Part shown: piece after piece, positions 45,575-56,489 of the stretch
How the letters are laid out: each line of letters begins with the position of its first letter
Numbering within the stretch: position 1 is the stretch's first letter
DNA from: Lineus longissimus
Taxonomy: Eukaryota; Nemertea; Pilidiophora; Heteronemertea; Lineidae
Assembly: GCF_910592395.1 (NCBI RefSeq)
Contig: NC_088326.1
Span: 2,299,001-2,363,000, forward strand
DNA length: 64,000 nt
Direction of reading: 5' to 3'
The notes under the pieces: model-generated
Databases searched by the model: none
What the model saw: only the letters and a program-made list of their open reading frames with translations
What the model was told of the DNA's origin: nothing
Program-made: the position numbers and the translations under genes

Positions 45575-47590
45575 ATGGCTCTCCCATGGCATACCTAAAT
45601 CAGGTAGTATTTAATGGACACGTACATTCGGATCTAGAGATAATGGGCCTACAACGGGCTGATTTCAAGCACCATATCTCTGCTTGGGCTGTGTGACGAA
45701 GCAAAATATCGTAAAGTAAGCACGAACATCGAAAGCTTTTCACTTATTGCAGCCTACCGGACGGAACCTTTAATGTGAAACTTCAACGTGTCTCATCAGC
45801 ACCACCTAATGGTATTAGACTAGGTTGATCCCACCACTGCGTTCGGAGTGTAAGAACATCTTGACGCCGAGATCAAGACTTTGCCGGACCTTTGAGCAAC
45901 TGCTCCAAGGCGGGACGGAGCCGGCTACCACCCCTAAATCGTGACACCATCGTAAGCAATATCTCTAACCCATTATGGTCCCTGTAGCTAGTTACCTTAA
46001 TTTGTCATCGTACAATAGTAGTAACTACATGTAATTCTCCGGGGGACTAACTTGACTTTCGCACCAACAGGAACGCACAACAACGACATTGAATCCCGGG
46101 TGCAGCCGAGTGCATCACGCGGCACAAAAGGATCGTCTGCTCAATGGCGTCAATTGTACTTATTCAGCTCTTCACGCTTGGTTTGCGGCTATTATCCTTG
46201 GCGAAACCTTGTTGAACATGTCTAATCCTCTCTGTACACCATTCAACGTGTTCAATGCATTGATTGCTCGCCATACCCAAAATTAAACAGGGCGAGCCCT
46301 ACTTCGGAGTGGTTGTGTGTGGTGCTTTTTTATGGAAGTATGTAACCTCCTTTCAGCAGGACAGAAGTAGTTTGGATTTGAGTTACGTTCTTGGGGGTTG
46401 ATTAGACTGACAGTTTGGGTAAGTGTCAATTATTATTATTCCCACTCGGGCATTCGTAGCCCCTACCCGGCCCCCAGGGTTCAGGGTGGGGGTTTACGCG
46501 GCCATGAGGTGTTCCTTGGAGAATTCTAGGTCGAGATGTATCACATTCTCAATTTTGTCCAACCCCATGTCGGCCGAGGTCGGGGCATGTAAAATATTGA
46601 AATCAGTCCGTGCAAAGAAGTTTTATAGAACCTCCTTTTCTTTCGTGTATGTTGTAACCATCGTTCGCCGGCGTGTGTCCGTATCCCATGTATGGCCCTT
46701 ACATAATCGCGGTGAACAGTAATTCAACCCCACTTCAACTCAGTTCACCACCATCTAAGCACTGTCACTGTAAACAATCATTGCGTCACTCTAATGCAAA
46801 CCGAGAACCTCGCGATAACTATTTAAAGCTGAACGAACTAAACTACCCACGGCCCCGACCACAACTTGGAAAAGATTGCTGATGTTCGCTCATACACACA
46901 AATATCCTATCTGCCATACTTTGCCTAAATTGCGCCATGAAAAATTTCACAATAGCTTGTCATAACCCCTTGAACCATTATTTGGTTGATTTGGGTCACG
47001 ACCAAAGTTCATTGAACCACAATAAGCAGGTCCTCTGCCCAAGGGCTAAAACCTGCTCTCAACATTTGACCGGGGACTCATTAGGGCAACACACTCAGGT
47101 CAAATCCCCGCGTTGAGATTTATACAGGCGGCACCGACGATTCCTTCCCTCAGCGTCGTCGAAAGTCAATACGTACAGTACCGTGACATTTTGCAGTCTG
47201 AAGTGAAGACAAAAATAGTTTTTTTCCCGCCAGTTAGCTCTTCTTGTTGACAATAATCATATATGTCATGCATTTATAGTCTCAATAATAAATGACGCCT
47301 TAATTACACGCGCGCCGATATCTAGGGCGACATGATTGGACATTTGCTGAAAAGCATATACATTGTACACTCAGTTGGGATTTTCTGATCAGCCAGAGGT
47401 CACTGTAGCGTTCTAGGGCAAAATGATGATTCCAACTCGTTTCCCAGCAGAGCAGCAGTTCGATTTCCCAAGTCCATGACTTGCGCAGGAAGATGAAAAT
47501 TGCCGTATCCGTCCCTTCGCCTGGTAGGGCGACTTCCGTGAAGTGATTTTAGTTACCCGTATGCCAAATGGACGGCTGGACTAAACCTTC
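45575..47590. other. Spacer between sulfotransferase genes A and B
   Basis: No gene recognised. A pyrimidine-rich acceptor (TCTTTCCAG, about 47602) just before gene B suggests an upstream untranslated exon in this region. Confidence 0.4.
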
Positions 47591-47688
47591 AATGATTCTT
47601 TCCAGATTCAACAACTGCACGCCGGTCTACACGAAGAAAAGTTCGGAAGAGAGGAACTTCTGGACCCATGCGATGAATAGCACTGAGC

Positions 47689-48702
47689 ATGCACCTCTCA
47701 CGTGACGTCGGCAAGCTAATTTCTGTGGTAATTGTTGCCCTTGCGATCTTCCTGTTTCTCTTGTTTGTCTTTCCTCGGCAACACGCAAACAAGCTTCCTG
47801 CAACTTTTTTCAAGACCCTTTCGTCCCGAAAATTACAAAATGGCAGTGCTTCGCATCGCCAAAGTGACTTTCCCGTCCGCATTTTAGCACACACTTGGAC
47901 TAACGAAAATGTGACTCATCGGAACGAAACTCGTCGCCGTCTGCCGAAATGTATCGTCATTGGGGTCCGCAAAGGGGGTACTCGAGCACTGTTGGAGTAC
48001 ATAAACTTGCATCCCTCAGTTAAAATTGCACACAAGGAGCCGCATTTCTTCGACATGAACTACAGTATGGGATTAAAATGGTACAGATCATTGATGCCCT
48101 ATTCTGAGCCCAATCAAATCACAATAGAGAAGACGCCGAAATATTTCGTTTGGCCTGAGGCCCCCGAAAGGGTGCACCGGATGAACAGTTCAATCAGGTT
48201 GATTTTGATACTGCGGGACCCTGTAGAAAGGGCACTTTCGGACTACTTGCAACTAAACAGGAAAGAGTTATTAGCAACTGACCTCGGAAACGAGTTTGAA
48301 AAATTGGCCATCAACCAAGTCACAGGCAAAGTAAACTACGTATGGAACGCAATACAGACGTCACTTTATCACAAGCATCTTATCAACTGGCTGAAATATT
48401 TCCCGCGCAATCAAATCCTAATTCTGGACTCAAACGTATTGATAGAAAACCCGTTACCTGTTTTGCAAAAGGTTGAATCGTTCTTAGGCCTTGAACCGAG
48501 AATCACGGATGATATGTTTTACTTCAATGCCACAAAGGGGTTCTATTGTCGGACAGAGGCCCTCGGTGGCTGCCTGGGAAAGTTTAAAGGTTTCCCCCAC
48601 CCATCCTTAAATCCCGTGGTTATTGAAAAGTTAAGGGCGTTTTTTAGGCCCCACAACCAGGTCCTATATCAAATTGCCGGCCACGACTTCAAATGGGCCT
48701 GA
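47689..48702 (+). CDS. Heparan sulfate 3-O-sulfotransferase-like, paralogue B
   Basis: 337 aa in one exon; the start is fixed by an in-frame TGA at 47674-47676. Predicted type II Golgi enzyme of the HS3ST family, acting on glucosamine units of heparan sulfate. Membrane helix at about 9-28, then KGGTRALL (95-102), KEPHFFD with E117 as the expected base, EKTPKYF, RDPVERALSDY, FYC-7-C. A proline replaces the valine or isoleucine usual after the catalytic glutamate. It is closest to paralogue C: both share the NxTRRRLPxCI lead into the domain and similar nucleotides around the start (GCATGC..CTCACGT). The gene lies about 3.2 kb after A, same strand. No clear AATAAA close to the stop. Confidence 0.87.
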   Translation: MHLSRDVGKLISVVIVALAIFLFLLFVFPRQHANKLPATFFKTLSSRKLQNGSASHRQSDFPVRILAHTWTNENVTHRNETRRRLPKCIVIGVRKGGTRALLEYINLHPSVKIAHKEPHFFDMNYSMGLKWYRSLMPYSEPNQITIEKTPKYFVWPEAPERVHRMNSSIRLILILRDPVERALSDYLQLNRKELLATDLGNEFEKLAINQVTGKVNYVWNAIQTSLYHKHLINWLKYFPRNQILILDSNVLIENPLPVLQKVESFLGLEPRITDDMFYFNATKGFYCRTEALGGCLGKFKGFPHPSLNPVVIEKLRAFFRPHNQVLYQIAGHDFKWA

Positions 48703-48865
48703 TACTCTTTCTAAGCAGTCGTAACATTTTCCCGGGGGACCGGAGTCCACTTAAGTGTGATCGCGATGATGTGGGCACCACTGGTTGCAGTGGAGTCACT
48801 TCGCCGTTGTTATTCTCCAGAATAGCTCGTCATTACCTAAGTGAGAAAAAAACCAATACATTGTA

Positions 48866-49052
48866 CTGCACAGCTCATTGTATATTGCGCTGTATAGTGA
48901 AGTGAACTGCAGCATATTGAACTCCACAGTGCATTGAACTGCAAAATTGCATTGTATTATTGCACAGTGCATTGGATCGTTCACTGCATGTCTGCATTGT
49001 ACTATACAGTGTATTGAATTGCACTGTGCATTGAACTGTATAATGCTTTGTT
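48866..49052. repeat. Degenerate short tandem repeat (TGCATTG/ACTGCA)
   Basis: About ten imperfect units of roughly 17-22 bp built from CACAGTGCATTGAACTGCA. The minus-strand frames 48796-49098 and 48875-49129, rich in Cys, Gln and His, come from it. Confidence 0.75.
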
Positions 49053-49514
49053 CTGTACCTTTGGCCATGTTTACAATACAAGTACGTTCGGGTATCATGG
49101 AAGAACGACCCTAGAAAAGTTACCATCAAAAAGGGTTCTTCAAGGACTTTTGCAGTATATCATTATCTACCTCATCATTTTATTTATTTGATTTAAATCT
49201 TCAAAATTACAAGATGGTGCGGTCTCCTTTATTTGTCAAGAAGTTTCCTGTTGTGAAGTAATATTTCTAAGAATTCGATTGTTATCAATGATGTTTGTTA
49301 CTTCTATATGACTTCCATGAAGTTATCTCAGTCCCGTCATTGTAAAAACGGTTTAATAAATAAGTAACATCGATATAAAACTTATTTTCCTCTTTTCTAA
49401 TTTAGTGTGCAAGTCCTCAACGAACAAGCCAGGGAGCATTTTTCACCAAACTTTTCAAAATACATTGTATACAATTCGCTTTCAGATTCATCAGAAATAC
49501 ATCCGGATGCTGGC

Positions 49515-50531
49515 ATGCGTTGCTCACGTAACACAGCAAAACCGATCATCTTTGCTGCTTCCGTGGCGTCCATCTTGTTTCTCGTCATCATCGACAAGCG
49601 TCCGAAAACGATCACTGCATCACCTGTCAAGGACCTCTTGTTTGCAAGAAAATCGTATAGAATGGAAAATGGCAGATCTTCGTTTCGCCGAAATGACTCA
49701 TCAGTTTCTGTTTTAGCAAATTCCGGACGAAACGAAAATGTGCCTCGGCGAAACAACACCCGGCGTCGTCTGCCGCAATGTATCATCATTGGGGTCCGCA
49801 AAGGGGGTACTCGTGCACTTTTGGAGTTCTTGAAATTGCATCCCTCTGTTAAAACTGTTCAAAAAGAAGTGCATTTCTTTGACAAAAACTATAGTTTAGG
49901 TTTGGATTGGTACAGATCACATATGCCCCTTTCTAACCCTCATGAAATCACCATTGAGAAAACCCCGAGGTATTTCGTTACGCCAGAGGCCCCTGAAAGG
50001 GTGCATCGCATGAACAGTTCTATCAAATTAATTTTGATTGTACGCGACCCAACAGAAAGATCTATTTCCGATTTTTCGCATTCTCACAGACGAGAAATTC
50101 GAGCTGGGCCATTAAACGAAACATTTGAAGAACATGCTATCAATGCAGACACGGGAAGATTGAATCTGGATTGGTCCAGCATTGGGATTTCCTTGTATCA
50201 CAAACACATCGAAAGATGGCTAAACTATTTCCCGCGAAAACAAATCCTCATCCTGGACTCGGAAGCTTTCATCAAAAACCCCGTCCCTGTGCTCCGAAGA
50301 ATTGAATCATTTCTAAACCTCGCACCCAAGTTTGGCCCCAATATGTTCTACTTCAACAAAACCAAGGGTTTTTATTGTCGAAATACGCCCCCTGGCGGGT
50401 GCCTTGGGTGGACGAAAGGTTTGCCTCACCCTGAGGTTCGCCCAGAGGTGATTGCGAGGTTGCGGGGTTTCTTTCGGCCACACAACACGGTATTTTATAA
50501 GATGGTTGGACATGACTTCAAATGGCCATAA
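49515..50531 (+). CDS. Heparan sulfate 3-O-sulfotransferase-like, paralogue C
   Basis: 338 aa from the ATG at 49515. The frame is open further up to a splice acceptor (TTTTCTAATTTAG, ending 49405) but without an ATG, and the chosen start matches paralogue B in position and surroundings. Predicted type II Golgi enzyme of the HS3ST family. Membrane helix at about 9-26, then KGGTRALL (96-103), KEVHFFD with E118, EKTPRYF, RDPTERSISDF, FYC-7-C near the end, and the usual terminal DFKWP. All key residues are intact. It lies about 0.8 kb after B, same strand. AATAAATAAAT at about 50690 can serve polyadenylation. Confidence 0.87.
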   Translation: MRCSRNTAKPIIFAASVASILFLVIIDKRPKTITASPVKDLLFARKSYRMENGRSSFRRNDSSVSVLANSGRNENVPRRNNTRRRLPQCIIIGVRKGGTRALLEFLKLHPSVKTVQKEVHFFDKNYSLGLDWYRSHMPLSNPHEITIEKTPRYFVTPEAPERVHRMNSSIKLILIVRDPTERSISDFSHSHRREIRAGPLNETFEEHAINADTGRLNLDWSSIGISLYHKHIERWLNYFPRKQILILDSEAFIKNPVPVLRRIESFLNLAPKFGPNMFYFNKTKGFYCRNTPPGGCLGWTKGLPHPEVRPEVIARLRGFFRPHNTVFYKMVGHDFKWP

Positions 50532-50949
50532 AATGCCGTAATCATTCAACATCATTTCAGGGCTGTATCACTTTAAAGGACCTCAATTTAGCCTTACAAC
50601 TGCCCTCAGTGTGCCCAGTAAATATCTCAGTTGTACAATATTGCTGTGGTTTTGAGCAGTTTTCTGTATGATGGCATAGCAAATCTTAAATAAATAAATC
50701 TATATCTTATATTAACAAAACAGTACATTTATTAGTAATCCTACTACATATATATATACCCAATTATCAAAATAATATTGTTGACCTCATATCATTGTTT
50801 GTTATATTTTTCAATTTGAATATCATTTGTAACCACATATTATTATTTATTATATTTTTCAACTTTTATTAAATTATGTGAAAATGCACTAGAATTTTGT
50901 GTTCAAAATTGATATACTCGAAAGCTCCGAAAAAGAAATTTGTGAAATG
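50532..50949. other. AT-rich 3' flank of sulfotransferase C
   Basis: Probable 3' UTR with overlapping AATAAA motifs near 50690, then AT-rich sequence containing repeated TTATATTTTTCAA (about 50800 and 50850). Confidence 0.5.
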
Positions 50950-51225
50950 CCAGTATCAGTATGGCAGCACCATCGACAGAACCCACTGTGAGCGCACTTG
51001 GCTGCCTCATCCACAGAGCGCAGTGTGAGCCCATTCGCCAGTATCAGCGTGGCAGCACTATCGACAGAACACACTGTGAGGCCATTTGCTCAGCGTGGCA
51101 TCGTGATCCACAGAACGCACTGTGGGTGAGTCCATTCGCTTTACAATCAGCGTGGCAACGCACTGTGCTTCCATTCGCCACTATATCGGCGTGGCAGCAC
51201 CATCGACTGAACACACGATGTGCAC
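50950..51225 (+). repeat. Degenerate tandem array, units of about 60-85 bp
   Basis: About five units built from CATTCGCCAGTATCAGCGTG, GCAGCACYATCGACAGAAC and CACTGTGAG. Unit length varies through internal deletions. The frame at 50961-51233 is a by-product. Confidence 0.8.
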
Positions 51226-51723
51226 CACATTGATATCAAAATAACCCTATTGATCGCGTTAAATAGAATACAATAATCGAAGCCTACAATAATACAGGCT
51301 TGTGCAATAATGTCATGCATTTTGTACACAGTACTTATCAGAGTGGGGAATTCGTTTTCAGCTCGTGACACGGTTTTTAAGAGTTTTGTTTGGCCCGTCT
51401 GTTCAGCATGGTATGCAAATTTGCGAGCTCGTGTGAACATGGAAGCATACGATGACAGGCTGTGCGTGGATTCCCGCCGAATTCCGTCTGGGGTTGATTC
51501 GCAGGAGGGTTTATTAAAAGCTTCCGTTGAAGAACGGGGAGAACGGTCACGTAAGTGTACTGGTATTTTGTGTTGGGATCCAGTCTCTCCTACCCTGTAC
51601 CGCCTACTCAATACGCCGCCATAACCTGAGGGCTGGGTGCGGGAATCTTGTACCACGGACTTTTGTGTAGACTTGAAGTCTGTTCTCGTACCAAACTTTG
51701 AAGATACTTCATTATTCTTTCAG
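51226..51723. other. Flank upstream of the GT31 gene
   Basis: No coding exon recognised. It ends at a splice acceptor (ATTCTTTCAG, 51723), so an upstream untranslated exon is likely. The opposed frames 51147-51656 (minus) and 51310-51624 (plus) show no domain. Confidence 0.45.
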
Positions 51724-51734
51724 GTGTTTTCAAG

Positions 51735-53079
51735 ATGGTGCCCTTCAATCAATCCCTCAAGGTCACGCTGGTGTCCATGACCTGCTACGTGGTAGTTGTC
51801 GTCGTCGTCATCCGGTACTACCGGTCCTCATGGGAACCGGGAGAAGACATTGGCCAACAAGATATCAACCCAGACCCGAAGATATTTCTAAACTCTGATG
51901 ATATATGTGAGAATGGCAAAAAAGGTAGTGTACATCGGTAATACTTCACGGTGGTTTTCGTTGTTGCGGGTGTCCGTAACGACAGCAAAACCCCTCTCTA
52001 CCTTTGTTCTTGATTGGTAGCAGTCGGACAAGTATCCCCGTTTTGCAAGTTGGCGCCAGGTCAGGCAGAAGCCATTGCCACCTGTTACGTTGCGGCACTT
52101 GTCTCACCAACAGAAGCATGTGCTGTGCGGTTTGCAGTGGGTCGCGTTTTAAAATCCAAACCCTCATCTTTCAGGTATTTTTCTTCTCATCATGATCTTA
52201 AGCGCCGTGGTAAACTTCGAACGAAGAAACGAAATCCGAGCATCATACCTCAATGTTACGCAATACCTTGGCTGTGAAGTACGTCACGTATTCTTGTTGG
52301 CACGAATCGATTACGTCGAAGCGCAGAAAATGGTAGGTGAAGAGGCAGCGAGATACAACGATGTGGTGCAATTCGACTTTGACGATCGTTATGTGAATTT
52401 GGCAAGGAAAACATTGGGCGGATTATACTGGGTAAACTCATCTTGCAGTAATGCTAAATATGTCGTCAAAACTGATGACGATGTTTTAATTCTGCCGCAA
52501 AACGCAGTAAGACTTTTAGCAGGGTTGTCTGCAGACCAAGAACGGACGTTATATTCCGGTCGGCTGCAGCCATCGGCGCGACCGGTCCGGAACTACGGAA
52601 AATGGAGGGTGGCGAAAGAGGTTTACCCTTACTTGAGGTATCCTCCTTACGTTTGGGGCCTGGCCATCATCATGTCAATGGAGGTCATACAAAGGTTTTC
52701 CAGGGCTTCGAAACGGGTGCCGCAAATTCACGTCGAAGATGCGTATATTGGATTGTTAGCCCGCGCTACGGGGATCAAACCAAAATGCAACACAGCGGTG
52801 CGCTGGGGATTCAAGTTAAAAAATTACTCGGCCCATCATGATTACTGCCGTTTTCAAAACGTGATGTTGTTGGCAGCGAGTTTCAATGACATGGCGAAAT
52901 TCTGGGAGGGATACTCCAGAGCGGAACAAGAGGGAAAGTCATGTGATGCGAACGTGACTCGCTATTTGCATACGGGTACTGATATTTGCCCCTGGCCCTG
53001 GGTTGCAATGTCTGACGTCCTCGATATGGTGCCGGCTGATGATAAGTCGGTTCAAAAAACTTGCGCGAGCTTGTCGTGA
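51735..53079 (+). CDS. Beta-1,3-glycosyltransferase (GT31, B3GALT-like), two exons
   Basis: Exons 51735-51924 and 52175-53079 join in phase (GT..AG intron of 250 bp; the split codon gives G64) into 364 aa. Predicted type II Golgi enzyme adding galactose or N-acetylglucosamine in beta-1,3 linkage to a glycan. Membrane helix at about 9-27. The intron splits the stem from the catalytic domain, which opens IFLLIMILSA..NFERRNEIR, the family's first motif. Then VVKTDDDV (DDD 164-166, metal and sugar-nucleotide binding), YPPYVWGLAIIMS (219-231) and VEDAYIGL (250-257). The family usually has CSGGGYVLS after YPPY; here Cys and the glycine run are replaced by VWGLAII, so substrate may differ. Exon 1 starts at ATG 12 bp after a splice acceptor. 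AATAAA at about 53383. Confidence 0.88.
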
Positions 53080-53768
53080 CAAACGTGTACTGGCAGCATT
53101 ATCGACCTGTGAACGCCACCGCAAACGACCGATTATCGCTGGTTGCAGCCATTTTTGAATCGCTCGTTTGCGCGACGCTAGTAGACTACCAACACAATGC
53201 CACTGACGAAACTGAAAAACAAAACTTACCTCTTAGTCTTTTCGAACAATATAGCATTTCAATGACCTCTGCGACCGGATCTTGCAGAGATACCTCTGTG
53301 TGCTTTCGGCTTTACAGTGTAATCTCATGAAGAAAGCTGGGATTTTATTTTCGAGCTTTTTTGTATCATTTTTACAATTGAAATAAAAGAATCTATGTAC
53401 AGTATTGTAGTTGAAGAGAGCAACATCAGGGCCGATGTAAGGGCCAAAATGAAGAAAATGAGACATTGTACTTCTATAGTCGTTGACTATACAAAGAGAG
53501 ACATTGGCGCCAAGTTTGAGAATATATCGTCCATGGCGTCGCATAAATTCATATATATTTATATATTTGAGTTTTCACCGGTGAAGGTAACCAATACAGA
53601 GAAGAAAAAGCTCTCCCCTTATTGAGTCCATTGACGACTGGCCAAACGTAGACATTCGTGGGCGTAAACGGGTCCATCCAATAGATGTGTTGTCCCTCAT
53701 GCCAGATTCTATAGCTATAATGTTCAGAAGAGTGCACTACTTGAATTCGCAGGACGGATGGACAAAAA
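53080..53768. other. Convergent 3' ends of the GT31 and cysteine-rich genes
   Basis: Holds the probable 3' UTR of the GT31 gene (AATAAA at about 53383 on plus) and the 3' flank of the minus-strand gene. Minus-strand AATAAA candidates lie near 53345, so the two transcripts may overlap in their 3' UTRs. Frames such as 53061-53330 and 53233-53544 have no domain. Confidence 0.5.
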
Positions 53769-55027
53769 CTAAGGCGTGATATATGTCAACGTCTTGAGCG
53801 CTTTTTTTAAACTGAATCCAGGTTTGTTGAAATCGAGTCCCACAAGGAAGTTCGTAGCCGTGCAGTTCCTGTCGTACATGTGGGTCTGCTCCTTCAGCCA
53901 GTGGCATTTCTCCCTGCAGCCTGCCTTCCGTTGCCCGCAGACTTGGGCCCTTTGGCGCTTTGCATTTTCCGGGTTTTGCACGTTCAACGCGAGACTCATT
54001 CTGTAGTGCACATTTGTAGTGTCGGAGAAGCACGCCGCGTATTTCTCCTGACACATGACTTGGCACAAGATGTACCGCGCCTCCAGCGGGTCTTGAGTTG
54101 TGAGGGTTTCGGTAGTCGTGGGAATCGTCACTGGAGGCGGGCGTGGCGTGGCAGGATCAGAGGCTGGAGCGACTGTCCCTCCGACACGGCCTCCGACAAG
54201 GCCACCGATGAGAATAATGCAGACTAGCTGTAAAAGATAAAGTACTAACTGTAGGAGATTCACGAGAATTGATATTCCGAGACTAATGTGGTCATCTCTC
54301 AAGTGAGACAATCGGGCGCCAATCACAATAGATACGACACGATTTAAATTTCATAGAAATTTCACGGTGGATAAAGGTATTGGTGTACCTTTTTAACACA
54401 ATAGAAACATGGCGTTCCCATCAGTGTTGGAGGGGTACAATCGGATAAGAATAATAAATGCGGAACCAAATTGAAACCAAATTTCGGCTCAAATAAACTT
54501 TCACAATTTCAATACAAATTACTTGGCAGGGCTTGTTTCTAGGTTAAAAAAAACTACATGTAAATTTTCAAATAAAGGCCTTTATCCAGTATCCGCGACA
54601 GGTTGCAATATTCTCTTCATGTAAGCTAGTACATTTGCATTTTAAACCATTTTATGCTGTCATGTTTTCAATGCATTTCACAAAGCGCTGTGACAGCTGT
54701 TCAAAATTGACTGCTGGTTTTTAAAAACGGTTTAGTGTTGATTGGGGAAATATCGACATTTGCTTTTGAACTGGCTTCATTCTCAAAGCAGAACAACCTT
54801 GCATGACCCCTGACGGGTAGGCTTGTACAGGGAAACCAAAAAAACGAGCCACCAGCATATTTCAATCGCCGTCAAACTTAAACATGACGATCTATAACTA
54901 CATCAGTTTTTATGATCTACTCTAGAAGAATACACCAAGTGAAGTAAGATATGTAACACCTTTGAGTCTTTAACTTGATTTTTTTCTTATAATCTAGTAT
55001 TGACTGCCTTACCTTCAGGTAACCCAT
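53769..55027 (-). CDS. Small secreted cysteine-rich protein, two exons
   Basis: Exon 1 is tiny: ATG at 55027 down to 55013 (15 nt, MGYLK), donor AAG|GTAAGG. Exon 2 is 54227-53769, acceptor TTTTACAG, phase 0. The joined protein is 157 aa. It begins with a signal peptide (about MGYLKLVCIILIGGLVGG), continues with a Pro/Thr-rich linker (about 24-50) and ends in a cysteine domain: C60, C64, C71 (CX3CX6C) and C102, C109, C113 (CX6CX3C), plus C127 in a sequon NCT. The two cysteine clusters are mirror images, suggesting a pair of antiparallel helices joined by disulfides. Seven cysteines leave one unpaired, so a dimer is possible. I do not recognise the family. Intron 1 is 785 bp. The exon 1 call rests on the consensus donor, phase and the signal peptide it creates. 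Confidence 0.65.
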
Positions 55028-55579
55028 CTTATAATCCAATGAGTACAACCCCAGTTGAACTAACGATGCTGAGATGAAGTCTGCTGTTCAAGACGTCTCC
55101 TGGCCTGTTATGAAGTTGTCTCCGTCTCAATCTGCAGTCTTCCAGCCAAGCCCAGTTGAAAGGTTGTCTTCGGGCAAACGTCAGGCGCTCACAACTTTGA
55201 ACGCTGTCTTTGTACTCAAGTACCTACTAAAGTTCACTTAATCCAGCGGGAATAGACGTGGATGCGCTCTCTCCTGCCTCCCTTCTCGGTGTGTCGCACC
55301 AATGGTGGCCTACTCTAAACGTTACATAGACAGATGGTGACTTTATTGTGTGGACAACAATATTAGTCGATTCACTCTGACACCTGTCGCTATGCTATAT
55401 TGATATGGTTGAAATGGTTCTGTATCATGGTCTCAATGATATGGCAGGACATAACCAGGTTTAGACCCGGACGGAAAATGGTGCTATGGATGCGACTATT
55501 AAGACATTCCAATGATGTCCCTAACTAAACTACATGCCGGAGATTGGGACGAGCAGGAGTCATTGCAATTCTCACTGTA
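55028..55579. other. Upstream flank of the cysteine-rich gene
   Basis: No gene recognised; probable promoter or 5' UTR of the minus-strand gene. Confidence 0.4.
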
Positions 55580-55985
55580 ACAGGATTGTGACTAGCTGGC
55601 GAATTTTGGGACAGATTCCAGGCCAGGTTGTGCTTCACTGGAGTAGAAATGTGACTGGCTGGAGACCTTTGGGATTGATTTCAAACTAGGTTGTGATTCA
55701 TTGTGACTGGCTTGAGACCTTTGGGACAGATTCCAGGCTAGGTTGTGATTCGTTGTGACCGACTGGAGACCTTTGGGACGGATTCCAAGTCAGGTTGTGC
55801 TTCGCTAGAACAGAATTGTGACTGGCTGCGACTTATGCACAGCATGAATTGAGTGGGTCGAGGAAAAAATTGAAATTTGGGACGGATCCAAGCGAGGTTG
55901 TGATTCACTGAACAGGAATTTTGATCGGCTGGAGACTTTTGAGACGGATTCCAATAGGTTGGGCTTCACTAGTAGCTGGGACATA
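55580..55985 (+). repeat. Degenerate tandem array, units of about 55-90 bp
   Basis: About six units built from TTGTGACTGGCTGGAGACC, TTTGGGACGGATTCCA and GGTTGTGATTCACT. One unit holds an inserted segment (about 55828-55878). Confidence 0.85.
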
Positions 55986-56489
55986 AGCACATCATGTATT
56001 TAGTGCGAGTGAGGACAAAGTTAAAGCAGGGAATGGTACAACCAGACAGGTTACCAGGTCTGGGGACGAAGCCTGGATGTGACAGGCCGGTGGCAAGCTG
56101 AAAATGTATTTGCATTCTATGGAATGCACCAGATGAAATAAACGATATTTCTAACACCTGTACCAGCAAGAATTGGTGCAGGTAAATGTTTTTATTTGCA
56201 TATGTGTCTATACAATATGTTGTGCTATATTCGAGCTGAATTACACTGGGCTGTAAGCCACACTTCCCCCCCCCAGCCTCATTTCTGTTTCGTCAATAAA
56301 GAGTAAAGGCCCCCAGAGAATCAAAAGCCAAATTACGAGCATAACGGGCTTTCGGGCATCTGTTGTTGCAGAGGTCAGACTGAGTTCCTCCTTCATTCCA
56401 CAATAACTCTAAGTCTCTCCTGGCTTACAGGGTTGAGTTAGCTTAGTACTCCGTGTGTCAATGTTGTCTAAAAAACACATTTATAGTTC
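55986..56489. other. 3' flank of the coiled-coil membrane gene
   Basis: No gene recognised. A minus-strand AATAAA near 56190 is about 300 bp after the stop of the next gene and may be its polyadenylation signal. Confidence 0.45.

Noticed and set aside
48796-49129. Cys-rich minus-strand frames
   Set aside because: They come from the degenerate TGCATTG tandem repeat.
49407-49514. Start of sulfotransferase C at 49407
   Set aside because: It is a GTG just inside the exon; the ATG at 49515 matches the start of paralogue B.
54228-54326. Single-exon 185-aa version of the cysteine-rich gene
   Set aside because: It would begin with GTG and has no ATG before the membrane-like segment; a strong acceptor at 54227 and a consensus first exon at 55013-55027 give a proper signal peptide.
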